Source of the DNA: an uncultured Lachnospiraceae bacterium
GTDB lineage: Bacteria; Bacillota; Clostridia; Lachnospirales; Lachnospiraceae
NCBI GenBank assembly: GCA_910578845.1
Contig: CAJTSL010000001.1
Location: forward strand, 167,046-226,744
Direction: 5' to 3'
DNA length: 59,699 nt
Positions 35,945 through 44,923 of the stretch are shown here, in pieces. The notes beneath the pieces were generated by a model. It saw nothing but the letters and a program-made list of their open reading frames with translations, did not search any database and had not been told where the DNA came from. The position numbers were made by a program, and so were the translations under genes. The stretch's first letter is position 1. Each line of letters begins with the position of its first letter.

Positions 35945-35973
35945 TTGTGTCTTCTCTCAGTTCGAGGTATAAT
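35945..35973 (+). promoter_or_regulatory. Probable sigma-A promoter of the oxidoreductase/proline operon
   Basis: TTGTGT (35945-35950), a 17-base spacer and a perfect TATAAT (35968-35973), 25 bases before ATG 35999. It heads a long run of co-directional, tightly spaced genes up to 43997. Confidence 0.6.
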
Positions 35974-35998
35974 GATATCCTAATGGACAAAAATAGAA

Positions 35999-37255
35999 AT
36001 GAGTAATCATATGGGCAGAAACGTAGCGGTAATAGGCGGCGGCGCCGCAGGCATGATGGCAGCGGTCCAGGCGGCAAAGGCAGGTGCGCAGGTAACGCTT
36101 TATGAGAAAAATGATAGAGTCGGTAAAAAGCTGTTAGCTACTGGGAATGGCAAATGCAATTTTTCTAATATGGATATGAACAAAAATGCCTATTATGGAA
36201 GTGCAGTTGCCTTTTATGATGAGCTTTTTTCTGTATTTGGTGTGCCGGAGACCATGGATTTCTTCGGTCAATGCGGGATGCTGATCAGGAACAAGAACGG
36301 TTATCTTTACCCCTTTTCGGAACAGGCGGCAACGGTTTTGGATGTGCTTCGTTTTACAATGGAAAGCTGCCATGTCAAAGTATATACTAACAGTAATGTC
36401 AGTGCGTTAGCGATCATGCGCTCAGGGAGCGGATTGCAGGTAACGGTTGCGGGGGAGAAATGCGATACATATGATGCAGTCATTCTTGCTTGTGGCAGTA
36501 TGGCCTCTCCGAAAACTGGCTCGGATGGCAGTGGGTACAAATTGGCGAAGTCCTTGGGCCACCATGTGACAGAATTGGCTCCTGCGCTCGTACAGTTGCG
36601 GTGCAGGGAGGATTTTTTTAAGAGCGTGGCAGGTGTCCGTACACAGGCAGGGCTTACGCTTTGGATAGATGGAGAAGCGAAACAGCATGTGCAGGGAGAG
36701 TTACAGTTGACAGATTATGGAATCTCTGGCATCCCGGTATTTCAATTTAGCAGGGAAGCTGCTTATGCGCTCATGCATGGGAAAAGGGCAACGGTTGGGA
36801 TTGATCTTATGCCGCAATGGGAAGACGGCACCTATCGTGCGTTCTGGGAAGAAAGATGGAAGAGACAGGCAGGACAGACAATAGAGCAGTTCCTGACAGG
36901 TATTTCGAATAAGAAAATCAATCAGTTAATGATCAAATTAACGGGAGCAAAGCCATTCTGGATGGCGGATGAACTGCCAAAAGAAAAGCGGGAAAAGATG
37001 GCGGCGCTTTACCGGAATCTGATGGTCACGGTCAAAGAAACGAACGGATTTGAGCAGGCACAGGTTTGTGCCGGTGGGATCCCCGCTGACGAACTGACGC
37101 AGAATTTAGAGTCCCAATATGTGCCGGGCCTTTATTTTGCAGGAGAGATAATAGATATAGATGGAATCTGTGGAGGATATAATTTGCAGTGGGCATGGAC
37201 AAGCGGCTTTGTGGCTGGCCAGGCAGCGGCGAAAGATAGGACGTATAGCAAATGA
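35999..37255 (+). CDS. NAD(P)/FAD-dependent oxidoreductase, HI0933/BaiN type
   Basis: 418-residue flavoprotein. The FAD motif NVAVIGGGAAGMMAAVQAAKAG is at residues 8-29, followed by EKNDRVGKKLLATGNGKCNFSN, hallmark of the HI0933-like group. The end GEIIDIDGICGGYNLQWAWTSG is also typical. The family includes proteins named BaiN for flavin-linked steroid reduction in some gut clostridia, but most members have no proven substrate, so no bile-acid role is claimed. It ends in a 4-base ATGA overlap with the next flavoprotein. Confidence 0.88.
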   Translation: MSNHMGRNVAVIGGGAAGMMAAVQAAKAGAQVTLYEKNDRVGKKLLATGNGKCNFSNMDMNKNAYYGSAVAFYDELFSVFGVPETMDFFGQCGMLIRNKNGYLYPFSEQAATVLDVLRFTMESCHVKVYTNSNVSALAIMRSGSGLQVTVAGEKCDTYDAVILACGSMASPKTGSDGSGYKLAKSLGHHVTELAPALVQLRCREDFFKSVAGVRTQAGLTLWIDGEAKQHVQGELQLTDYGISGIPVFQFSREAAYALMHGKRATVGIDLMPQWEDGTYRAFWEERWKRQAGQTIEQFLTGISNKKINQLMIKLTGAKPFWMADELPKEKREKMAALYRNLMVTVKETNGFEQAQVCAGGIPADELTQNLESQYVPGLYFAGEIIDIDGICGGYNLQWAWTSGFVAGQAAAKDRTYSK

Positions 37256-38898
37256 TAAGAATCAGTCAGATGAAAATGCCGTTTACCCATACGGAAGAAA
37301 AACTGTTGCAGAAAATAGCAGGGATATTGCATATTAGAAAGGAAGACATCCTTTCTTATCAGATTGTAAAGAAATCAATAGACGCCAGGAAAAAGCCGGA
37401 AATCTTATTCATTTATACGATAGATTTATCATTACAAAAGGAAGAGCAAATTTTACGCCGTTTTTCTTCTAAGCGCAACGGAGGCGTGCAGCTTCAGGTC
37501 GCGGATGAGAAACGATACTGTTTCCCGCATAGCGGCATGCAGGAGTTAAAGAAGCGCCCTGTCATTATCGGAACAGGGCCGGCAGGGTTGTTCTGCGGAT
37601 ACTATTTGGCGCTATATGGCTACTGTCCGGTTTTATTGGAGCGCGGGAGAGAGGCTGCAAAGCGGCAAAAGGATGTTGAGGCATTTTGGGAAAGCGGCAT
37701 TTTAGCGCCGGATTCGAATGTACAGTTTGGAGAAGGCGGTGCGGGAACATTTTCAGACGGCAAATTGAATACACTGGTAAAAGATAAATATGGCAGGAAT
37801 AAAGAAGTCCTTCGTATTTTTGTAGAAGCAGGAGCACCGGAAGAAATTCTATACGAGTCCAAGCCCCACATCGGGACAGATATCCTAGTACGTGTAGTGC
37901 AGAACATGCGGGAAGCGATTATCCGTCATGGCGGCGAGGTTAGATTTGAGAGCAAAGTTACCGATATTGGCATAGAAGCGGGGAAGATTAAGGAAGTCAT
38001 CGTGAATGATGCGCAACATATAGAGACAGAAATCGTCGTGCTTGCCATTGGGCATAGTGCAAGAGATACTTTCCGGATGCTTGATGAGCGCCATATCCCT
38101 ATGGAAGCAAAGGCATTTGCAGTAGGTTTAAGGGTAGAGCATCCACGCAGGATGATTGACCAGATACAATATGGAATGGCAGAAAATGAAGCATTGCCTG
38201 CGGCGGATTATAAAGTAACAGCAAAGGCCAGAGATGGAAGGGGCGTATACTCATTTTGTATGTGTCCGGGCGGTTATGTTGTGAATGCTTCTTCAGAAGC
38301 TGGCAGGATTGCCATTAACGGTATGAGCTATAGCGGAAGGGATGGCGATAACAGTAATAGCGCTGTCATCATAACGGTGACGCCAGATGATTTTGAGAAT
38401 AACGGCCCTTTGGCGGGTGTTGCCTTTCAACGGCGATTGGAAGAAAAAGCATATGAGACCGGGCAGGGATGTGTACCGGTAGAGACATACGGAGATTTTA
38501 AGCAATCTGTGATGGGCGAGCCGCAAGAGAAGTCTGCGATCCTACAGGCCTATCCGGATTTTAAACCGGCGATAAAAGGGATGTCCAAACAAGCGCCTGT
38601 CCATGAAATCTTGCCCGAAGCGCTGCGGCGCGCATTTGTAGAGGGCATGGAGCAGTTTAATGGGATTTTGCCTGGATTTGGAGACAGTGGCGTCTATGTA
38701 TCGGGGATAGAGAGCAGAACCTCATCTCCGGTGCGCATCCACCGTGACCAAACGGGGCAGTCCGCCATTAAAGGATTATATCCATGTGGTGAAGGAGCAG
38801 GATATGCAGGCGGCATTACTTCGGCGGCAATGGACGGCATTGTCATTGCAGAGAAAATCGCTGAGGTTTATGATAAATGGAAAAATACGACAGAGTAG
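37252..38898 (+). CDS. FAD-dependent oxidoreductase (COG2509-like)
   Basis: 548-residue uncharacterised flavoprotein. The N-terminal ~95 residues form a separate alpha/beta domain with EDILSYQIVKKSIDARKK. The FAD motif PVIIGTGPAGLFCGYYLALYG lies near residue 103, and DSNVQFGEGGAGTFSDGKLNT and an end GEGAGYAGGITSAAMDG are family signatures. Function is not known; members are widespread in anaerobes. It is translationally coupled to the flavoprotein before it and followed 13 bases later by proB. Confidence 0.87.
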   Translation: MIRISQMKMPFTHTEEKLLQKIAGILHIRKEDILSYQIVKKSIDARKKPEILFIYTIDLSLQKEEQILRRFSSKRNGGVQLQVADEKRYCFPHSGMQELKKRPVIIGTGPAGLFCGYYLALYGYCPVLLERGREAAKRQKDVEAFWESGILAPDSNVQFGEGGAGTFSDGKLNTLVKDKYGRNKEVLRIFVEAGAPEEILYESKPHIGTDILVRVVQNMREAIIRHGGEVRFESKVTDIGIEAGKIKEVIVNDAQHIETEIVVLAIGHSARDTFRMLDERHIPMEAKAFAVGLRVEHPRRMIDQIQYGMAENEALPAADYKVTAKARDGRGVYSFCMCPGGYVVNASSEAGRIAINGMSYSGRDGDNSNSAVIITVTPDDFENNGPLAGVAFQRRLEEKAYETGQGCVPVETYGDFKQSVMGEPQEKSAILQAYPDFKPAIKGMSKQAPVHEILPEALRRAFVEGMEQFNGILPGFGDSGVYVSGIESRTSSPVRIHRDQTGQSAIKGLYPCGEGAGYAGGITSAAMDGIVIAEKIAEVYDKWKNTTE

Positions 38899-38911
38899 AG
38901 GGATAAGGATT

Positions 38912-39772
38912 ATGAAGGATACATGGGAGAGGCTGAAGGAAAAGAAAAGGATCGTCGTTAAAATCGGATCATCGTCGTTACAGCATATGGAGACGGGAGA
39001 ATTGGATTATACGAAGCTGGATGTGCTTGTCCGGGAATTATGTGACTTGCGCAACCAGGGAAAAGATGTAGTCTTGGTTACATCGGGAGCGATCGCAGTC
39101 GGAAAGAAGGCAGTGGCTGGCAAGGAAGGGAAAGAGGACAATCCGATCGCAGTCAAACAGGCTTATGCCGCAGTAGGGCAGGCAAGGCTGATGATGACGT
39201 ACCAGAAGATTTTTGCAGAGTATAATCAAGTCGCGGCGCAGATTCTCATGACCAAGAACACGATAGTTGATAATTTGAACCGCTTTAATGCGCAAAATAC
39301 ATTTGCCGAATTGTTTAAGCTGGGCGTGATCCCGATTGTGAACGAAAACGATACGGTTGCCACTTATGAAATTGAAATCGGAGACAACGACACATTATCG
39401 GCAATAGTGGCATCTCTTGTGAAGGCGGATTTATTGCTTCTATTATCAGATATAGACGGACTTTATACAGATGATCCGCGTAAGAACCCGGAGGCAGAGC
39501 ATATCGATGTGGTGCAGAAGCTGACGGATGAGTTGATGGAAATGGGGAAAGCATCTACGGGAAGTGACTGTGGGACCGGTGGCATGAATACGAAATTGCA
39601 GGCAGCCAAAATCGCAGGCAGCATGGGCGTCGATATGGTAATTGCCAGCAGCAAGGACATAAAGGACATTCATCGGATCTTGAACGGGAAGAACATAGGG
39701 ACGCTCTTTCTTTCAAGTGTGGATGATAGCTTTGATCTGCCCTTATATGTACAGCAGATGCATGGACATTGA
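38912..39772 (+). CDS. proB: Glutamate 5-kinase without PUA domain
   Basis: 286-residue amino-acid kinase that phosphorylates glutamate, first step of proline synthesis. It begins RIVVKIGSSSL, has LVTSGAIAVGKKAV, FNAQNTFAEL and VNENDTVAT, and STGSDCGTGGMNTKLQAAKIA near the end. It stops after the kinase domain, so the C-terminal PUA domain of the long bacterial enzymes is absent; short forms are known. ATG 38912 is chosen by the kinase start; upstream ATGs lie in the gene before. proA follows after two genes. Confidence 0.95.
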   Translation: MKDTWERLKEKKRIVVKIGSSSLQHMETGELDYTKLDVLVRELCDLRNQGKDVVLVTSGAIAVGKKAVAGKEGKEDNPIAVKQAYAAVGQARLMMTYQKIFAEYNQVAAQILMTKNTIVDNLNRFNAQNTFAELFKLGVIPIVNENDTVATYEIEIGDNDTLSAIVASLVKADLLLLLSDIDGLYTDDPRKNPEAEHIDVVQKLTDELMEMGKASTGSDCGTGGMNTKLQAAKIAGSMGVDMVIASSKDIKDIHRILNGKNIGTLFLSSVDDSFDLPLYVQQMHGH

Positions 39773-39856
39773 TTCAGGCATGATACGCTTTACGGTATGG
39801 AAAACGATGAATATAGATGTATACCAGTTTTGATCTAGGAAGAAAGGCAGGATTTT

Positions 39857-40108
39857 ATGAGCGATAACATGGGATATACGACGATGGAGGAGTTGACTAA
39901 AAGAGTCAACGAACTGTATCATAAGTCGCAGGCTGAGGGATTGACGGAGGAAGAAAAAGAAGAGCAGGCAGCGCTTCGAAAGGCGTATGTTGCTAACGTA
40001 CGGAACAATTTGAAAGGACAATTGGATCACATTTCTATTGTGGAAAAAGATGGTTCCGTGACAAATCTAGGAGAGAAATATGGGAAAAAACATGTCGGCG
40101 AGGCATGA
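39857..40108 (+). CDS. DUF896/YnzC-family protein
   Basis: 83-residue small protein of the DUF896 family. It shows the two-helix core EELTKRVNELYHKSQAEGLT and EEEKEEQAALRKAYVANVRNN, then LKGQLDHISI. In Bacillus relatives are SOS- or SinR-linked, role unknown. AAGAAAGG precedes ATG 39857. Its end overlaps the next gene by 29 bases. Confidence 0.92.
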   Translation: MSDNMGYTTMEELTKRVNELYHKSQAEGLTEEEKEEQAALRKAYVANVRNNLKGQLDHISIVEKDGSVTNLGEKYGKKHVGEA

Positions 40109-40679
40109 TGTGATAGCAGCAAAACGCCAGCTTAGGAAAGAAACCCTAGCGTGCCGTGATGCGATACCGTTATGTGAGCGTATTGAAAAAAGCCGGCATA
40201 TCTGCGAGATGATACTGCAAATGGAATGTTACCGGCAGGCGGACGCTTTATTAGCGTATGTTGATTATCAGAGTGAAGTGATTACGAAGCCGATCTTAGA
40301 AGCTGCCTTGCTGGAAAGAAAGCCGGTCTTTGTGCCGAAAGTCGAAGGTGAAGAGATGGCATTTTATCAGATCACAGACTTATCGGAACTTGTAGAAGGC
40401 TATAAGGGCATCAGGGAACCGGCAGGCGGCAGAGCGTTCGACCGACAGGCAAAAGAGGCTTTTATATTGATGCCGGGAGCCGTTTTTGATAAACATCGTC
40501 ATAGAATCGGTTATGGGAAAGGATTTTATGATAGGTATATCGCGCATTTAGCGCAGATGGAAGTGGATTTTCATTTGGTAGCGCTTGGTTTTTCTTGTCA
40601 GATGCATGAGGAAATACCATATGAAGAACATGACATCAGACCGGATATGATTATGACTGAGGAGGGAATTTATGAATGA
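40080..40679 (+). CDS. 5-formyltetrahydrofolate cyclo-ligase
   Basis: 199-residue enzyme that returns 5-formyl-THF to the methenyl-THF pool with ATP. RKETLACRDAIPL opens the core, with EREP-like GYKGIREPAGG, and the substrate loop VFDKHRHRIGYGKGFYDRY is diagnostic. ATG 40080 follows AGGAGA (40069-40074); it lies inside the DUF896 3' end. It overlaps proA by 8 bases. It complements fhs and folD in the same window. Confidence 0.94.
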   Translation: MGKNMSARHDVIAAKRQLRKETLACRDAIPLCERIEKSRHICEMILQMECYRQADALLAYVDYQSEVITKPILEAALLERKPVFVPKVEGEEMAFYQITDLSELVEGYKGIREPAGGRAFDRQAKEAFILMPGAVFDKHRHRIGYGKGFYDRYIAHLAQMEVDFHLVALGFSCQMHEEIPYEEHDIRPDMIMTEEGIYE

Positions 40680-41919
40680 TTTACAACTAATTGGACAAAA
40701 GGCGGTCGCAGCCAAGTATGAATTGCAGACTTTACCGACAGAGATGAAAAACCGGGCGTTGAAAGCCGTAGCAGAGTCATTTTTGATATGTGGGCAAAAG
40801 ATCTTGGATGAAAATGAAAAGGATATCATTATTGCAGAGGAAAATGGCATGCATCCCGGGTTGGTAGACCGTCTTAGGCTGACGCAGAAGAGGATTGACG
40901 ACATGGCGGAAGGCCTTATTCAAGTTGCAGAATTAGCGGATCCTTTAGATGAGGTTTTAGAGCAGTCTGAAAGGCCAAACGGGCTTAAGATTACGAAAAT
41001 CCGTGTTCCGCTTGGTGTCATTGGCATAATCTATGAGTCTAGGCCAAATGTAACCGCCGATGCGTTCGGGCTTTGCTTCAAAGCGGGCAATGCGGTGATC
41101 CTCAAAGGCGGAAAAGACGCTATCCATTCGAATATCGCGATAACAGATATTATCAGGAAGACGCTTAAGCGTGTAGGTGTTACGGAAGATGCCGTACAGT
41201 TGATTACAGATGTGGACCGGCAGGTAACCAATGAGCTTATGAAGATGAACCAATATGTAGATGTGCTGATCCCACGAGGCGGCGCAGGCTTGATCCGTGC
41301 GGTAGTGGAGAATAGTACGGTTCCGGTAATTGAGACCGGGACAGGAAATTGTCATATTTATATTGATGAAGATGCAGATGTGATGAAAGCAGTGCCAATT
41401 GTACTGAATGCCAAGACGCAACGTATCGGTGTTTGTAATGCCTGTGAATCATTGGTGATCCATGAGAAGGTGGCGAGCCAAGTCTTACCTGTCCTTGGAA
41501 AGGCGTTACGGGAGAAAAAAGTGGAGATGCGGGGGGATATGCAAGTGAGAGGATTTATACCAGATTGTTTGGAAGCGACGGATGAGGATTACGCGAAAGA
41601 ATACTTAGATTATATTATTTCTATGAAAACGGTGTCTTCCTTAGAGGAGGCAATTGCACATATTAACCGTTATACGACCGGCCATTCTGATGCCATTATC
41701 ACAGAGAATAAAGACCATGCGAACGCTTTTCTGCGGGGAGTCGATTCAGCGTGCGTTTACGTGAATGCATCTACCAGATTCACCGACGGTTTTGAATTCG
41801 GGTTTGGCGCAGAGATCGGCATCAGTACACAGAAGCTACATGCAAGAGGCCCAATGGGGATCAAAGAGCTGACTGCTTATAAATATACCATTGTCGGGAA
41901 TGGACAGATAAGACCATAA
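40672..41919 (+). CDS. proA: Gamma-glutamyl phosphate reductase
   Basis: 415-residue NADPH-dependent dehydrogenase giving glutamate-5-semialdehyde for proline. VPLGVIGIIYESRPNVTADA is at about residues 105-124; the cysteine region is RIGVCNACESLVIH (C near 253-256 in the usual VCNA motif), and the end has STRFTDGFEFGFGAEIGIST. Length is normal. It overlaps the cyclo-ligase gene and is followed by a chemoreceptor 51 bases on. Confidence 0.96.
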   Translation: MNDLQLIGQKAVAAKYELQTLPTEMKNRALKAVAESFLICGQKILDENEKDIIIAEENGMHPGLVDRLRLTQKRIDDMAEGLIQVAELADPLDEVLEQSERPNGLKITKIRVPLGVIGIIYESRPNVTADAFGLCFKAGNAVILKGGKDAIHSNIAITDIIRKTLKRVGVTEDAVQLITDVDRQVTNELMKMNQYVDVLIPRGGAGLIRAVVENSTVPVIETGTGNCHIYIDEDADVMKAVPIVLNAKTQRIGVCNACESLVIHEKVASQVLPVLGKALREKKVEMRGDMQVRGFIPDCLEATDEDYAKEYLDYIISMKTVSSLEEAIAHINRYTTGHSDAIITENKDHANAFLRGVDSACVYVNASTRFTDGFEFGFGAEIGISTQKLHARGPMGIKELTAYKYTIVGNGQIRP

Positions 41920-41970
41920 AAGGGGACGTATAAAGTCTAAGAAGATAAGAGGAAAATGGAGGGGTACACA

Positions 41971-43719
41971 ATGGAAAAAGAAACAAAAAAGAAAAAAGGC
42001 GTAGGCATTTTGTTTAAATTGGTATTGATGTGTGCTTTACCAATGATAATTTTGGAAGTTATCATCACCATGTATTCTATGAATGCGTTACGCAAAGGCA
42101 TGCATGAAGAAGCTTTTATCGGCCTTAGGAATTTATGTCAGGCAGTTTCGGCAGCTTATGATGCAATTGATCCCGGAGAGTATCGCATGGAGGGGGATCT
42201 GTTTTATAAGGGGGAATATTGTATTACCGAGAATATAGATGTACTGGATAGTTATACGCAGGGGACGGATGCGGAGATTACCCTCTTTTTTGGCGATACG
42301 AGAAGAGCCACTTCTTTGCTTGATCAAGCGACTGGGAACCGGATTATCGGTACAGCGGCGTCAGATATCGTTATAGATACTGTGCTGAAAAGGGGAGTGG
42401 ATTACAGCATAGCAGATATCATGATTAATAATGAAAATTATTATGCATACTATAAGCCGATTAAAAGTGCGGATGGCAATATTGTAGGCATGATATTTGC
42501 AGGACAGCCTAGTACCTCAGTGGATGAGGCCATTGTGGAGAGAACATATGGTATTATCGGAATTGCAGTAGTCGTATTGGTGATATCATTGACGTTTAGC
42601 TTGTTGTTGATTAAGGGCATGGCAATTGTGGTCGTTCATGCAGAAGATATGCTGCTAAAAGTTTCTGAAGGTGACTTGAAGCTACAATTGAGTGATAAAG
42701 CGATGGCAATCAGTGAAAAAGCTAAAAACAGGACAGATGAAATCGGCAGGATGGTTTCTTCTATGTACGGCTTGGTAGAAAAATTACAGAATCTGATCAG
42801 CAATATTCAGAAAACGACAGAAAGGCTGCTCGATTCCGGGGACTCATTAGAATCGATGGCATCCCAGACCAATACGACGGCAGAAGAGATTTCCCGGGCA
42901 ATCGAAGATGTTGCCAAGGGCGCTGTGACACAGGCGGAAGACATCGACTCGGCAACTACGCTCGTAGCGAATATGGCGACAATGATCGAAGGCATTGTCC
43001 AAGAAGTGCAGACATTAGATGACGTATCTGGGAACATCAAAAAGGCAGATGACGAATCAGAGAGAATCATTAGTGAATTGGGCGTATCTAATGACAGGAC
43101 GCTAGCGGCAATCCGGAAAATCGATGCATCTGTACATACAACAAATGATTCTGTTGGGAAGATCCAGGAGGCTACGAACCTGATCACAGCGATAGCCAGC
43201 GAAACGAGCTTGTTAGCACTGAATGCGAGCATCGAGGCAGCTAGGGCAGGAGACGCAGGAAAAGGATTCGCTGTTGTAGCATCCCAAATATCGAAGCTCT
43301 CTGAGGATTCCAACAATTCAGCGAAGAAGATTGAGGATATTATCCATCAGCTAGCGGCTGATTCGGAAGCTTCTGTAGAAATTATGAGTGAAGTCAGTGA
43401 GATTATTGCGCAGCAGCAGAAAAAGTTAGAAGAGACAAAATCTAAATTTGCGGATGTGAGCAAAGGCATTGAAGTTTCCATAGCAGAAACGGAAAATATT
43501 TATAACCAGACGAAAGAATGCGATGCAGCAAGGATGAAAGTGACAGATGTGATACGGAATCTTTCTGCCATTGCAGAGCAAAATGCTGCGGCGACAGAGC
43601 AGACAAATGCTTCTATGCAGGAGATGAATGCAACGATTAACCTTCTTGCCGAATCGGCAAAAGATTTAAAAGATATTGCGGAAGAGCTGCAAAGAGATGT
43701 TTCGTTCTTTACCATTTAA
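41971..43719 (+). CDS. Methyl-accepting chemotaxis protein
   Basis: 582-residue transmembrane chemoreceptor. A helix near residues 15-37 is followed by an outside sensor of about 150 residues of single-Cache type, with YKPIKSADGNIVGMIFAGQPS just before the second helix (about 192-216). HAMP and a long signalling coiled coil follow; the hairpin tip IASETSLLALNASIEAARAG is canonical. I chose ATG 41971 because TGGAGGGG (41957-41964) lies 6 bases before; the ATG at 41956 overlaps it. No flagellar or che genes are in the window. The ligand is unknown. Confidence 0.92.
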   Translation: MEKETKKKKGVGILFKLVLMCALPMIILEVIITMYSMNALRKGMHEEAFIGLRNLCQAVSAAYDAIDPGEYRMEGDLFYKGEYCITENIDVLDSYTQGTDAEITLFFGDTRRATSLLDQATGNRIIGTAASDIVIDTVLKRGVDYSIADIMINNENYYAYYKPIKSADGNIVGMIFAGQPSTSVDEAIVERTYGIIGIAVVVLVISLTFSLLLIKGMAIVVVHAEDMLLKVSEGDLKLQLSDKAMAISEKAKNRTDEIGRMVSSMYGLVEKLQNLISNIQKTTERLLDSGDSLESMASQTNTTAEEISRAIEDVAKGAVTQAEDIDSATTLVANMATMIEGIVQEVQTLDDVSGNIKKADDESERIISELGVSNDRTLAAIRKIDASVHTTNDSVGKIQEATNLITAIASETSLLALNASIEAARAGDAGKGFAVVASQISKLSEDSNNSAKKIEDIIHQLAADSEASVEIMSEVSEIIAQQQKKLEETKSKFADVSKGIEVSIAETENIYNQTKECDAARMKVTDVIRNLSAIAEQNAAATEQTNASMQEMNATINLLAESAKDLKDIAEELQRDVSFFTI

Positions 43720-43751
43720 TCTGCCTATGGCAGTAAATGCGGAGGTTTCGT

Positions 43752-43997
43752 ATGAATGAAGAGTTAAAAATGTCGGTTTCACCAATCTGTGCGCAAAATG
43801 GCCGTAAATATGCGTTTGTCGCATTTACGGATGGGATCCGTACCGCTGAAGGAAAGATCCCGGATTGCGTTGTGATCAGAAACGAAGGATTTACAGAGCA
43901 AGAGGTGCTGCAATTGGAAGCTTATATGAAAAAGGAATTGACGCATCTCAAGAAAATGGCGGCTGGGATTAATGTAATGGATAACTTTTTAAAATAA
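43752..43997 (+). CDS. Small conserved-looking protein of unknown function
   Basis: 81-residue protein, cytosolic by appearance, with no motif I recognise. It has a beta-rich middle (GRKYAFVAFTDGIRTAEGKI) and a helical end. GGAGG at 43741-43745 supports ATG 43752; the ATG at 43737 overlaps the ribosome site. It follows the chemoreceptor by 32 bases and precedes a strong terminator, so both are likely one transcript. Confidence 0.75.
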   Translation: MNEELKMSVSPICAQNGRKYAFVAFTDGIRTAEGKIPDCVVIRNEGFTEQEVLQLEAYMKKELTHLKKMAAGINVMDNFLK

Positions 43998-44020
43998 GTG
44001 CCTGGGACGATGGGATAAAG

Positions 44021-44063
44021 GGGCACATGACGTATGATACTATGATACGTCATGTGCCCTTTT
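44021..44063 (+). terminator. Strong intrinsic terminator
   Basis: A perfect 15-base-pair stem (44021-44035 with 44045-44059), 9-base loop, then TTTT. Flanking A and T runs could let it work in both directions. It closes the proline/chemoreceptor run and isolates the metal cassette. Confidence 0.9.
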
Positions 44064-44128
44064 GCCGTATCTGTACGAGGGGATGGCTACAATATATAAG
44101 ATTTCCAGGCTTATGCTCATAAAAACAG

Positions 44129-44157
44129 TTGACAAAGCTTAATAAATATAATATTAT
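44129..44157 (+). promoter_or_regulatory. Promoter of the metal-resistance cassette
   Basis: A perfect TTGACA (44129-44134), 17-base spacer and TATTAT (44152-44157). The operator begins at the very next base, so a bound repressor would cover the transcript start. Confidence 0.65.
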
Positions 44158-44181
44158 ACATATGAACAGATGAACATATGT
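44158..44181 (+). promoter_or_regulatory. Operator for the ArsR/SmtB-type repressor
   Basis: Outer inverted repeats ACATATG (44158-44164) and CATATGT (44175-44181) enclose two direct ATGAACA units. The ATATGAACA half matches what is known of CzrA/SmtB-type operators. Its place right after the -10 box fits repression of the repressor, HMA and ATPase genes. Confidence 0.6.
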
Positions 44182-44200
44182 TAGAAAGGAGGGGGCAGCC

Positions 44201-44614
44201 ATTAAGGATAAACAGCAGGAAAATGAAATGAACATGAAAAAGGATGCGATGGCAGTAAAGGAAACGGAAATGATGGAGACTGCGTTTCTTGCCGCGAGAG
44301 AAGATGTGGTGAAAAAGCTTTTAGAGGAGCAGCCGGATGATGAAATTCTGTATGATCTGGCAGAATTGTTTAAAGTCTTCGGCGATTCGACCAGGATTAA
44401 AATTTTATATGCGCTCTTTGAAACGGAGCTATGTGTGTATGATATTGCGAGAATCTTGAATTTGAGCCAGTCGTCTGTCAGCCATCAGCTCAGGATATTG
44501 AAGACGTCCAAACTAGTGAAGTTTAGACGGGAAGGGAAATCGGTCTTTTATTCTTTAGACGATGAGCATGTACGGGAGATCATCAGTATGGGCATGGAGC
44601 ATGTTGAAGAATAA
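44201..44614 (+). CDS. ArsR/SmtB-family zinc-type repressor (start ATT 44201 or ATG 44228)
   Basis: Winged-helix metal sensor, 128 residues from ATG 44228 or 137 from a possible ATT at 44201. The helix-turn-helix is ARILNLSQSSVSHQLRILK. Numbered from ATG, the C-terminal helix has D112, H114, H125 and E128, the spacing of the SmtB/CzrA alpha-5 zinc site (D, H, H, E). The alpha-3 CxC of cadmium sensors is ELCVYD, so one Cys is missing. This favours a Zn(II)/Co(II) sensor. The start is unclear: AAAGGAGGGGG (44185-44195) is ideally spaced for ATT 44201, while ATG 44228 has a weaker AGGA 7 bases away. It lies ahead of the HMA and ATPase genes. Confidence 0.9.
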   Translation: MKDKQQENEMNMKKDAMAVKETEMMETAFLAAREDVVKKLLEEQPDDEILYDLAELFKVFGDSTRIKILYALFETELCVYDIARILNLSQSSVSHQLRILKTSKLVKFRREGKSVFYSLDDEHVREIISMGMEHVEE

Positions 44615-44659
44615 GGCAGATAGTGAAAAAGTGAAATAGAGAAAAGGAGAAATGAGAAT

Positions 44660-44878
44660 ATGGAAAAAACTTACAAGATTGAAGTGGATTGTGCAAACTG
44701 CGCAGAGAAAATGGAGAATGCGGCGAAGAAGACGGAAGGTGTCGCAGACGCTACAGTCAGTTTCATGACACAGAAGATGAAAGTCGTCTTTGCAGATGGC
44801 GCTGACGAAAAATCCGTGATGAAAAAAGTGTTAAAAGCATGTAGGAAAGTGGAACCTGACTGTGACATTGAATTGTAA
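44660..44878 (+). CDS. Free-standing heavy-metal-associated (HMA) domain
   Basis: 72-residue ferredoxin-like metal-binding protein with the CxxC site C11-C14 in VDCANCAEKME. Such domains are usually fused to the N-terminus of the metal ATPase; here the ATPase that follows lacks one, so this is a split-off domain that may hand metal to the pump or buffer it. AAAGGAGA precedes ATG 44660. It lies 45 bases after the repressor and 45 before the ATPase. Confidence 0.92.
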   Translation: MEKTYKIEVDCANCAEKMENAAKKTEGVADATVSFMTQKMKVVFADGADEKSVMKKVLKACRKVEPDCDIEL

Positions 44879-44923
44879 TAGAATTATAATGGAGAAGATG
44901 CCTAGCCAAGGAGGGGAGAAAAG

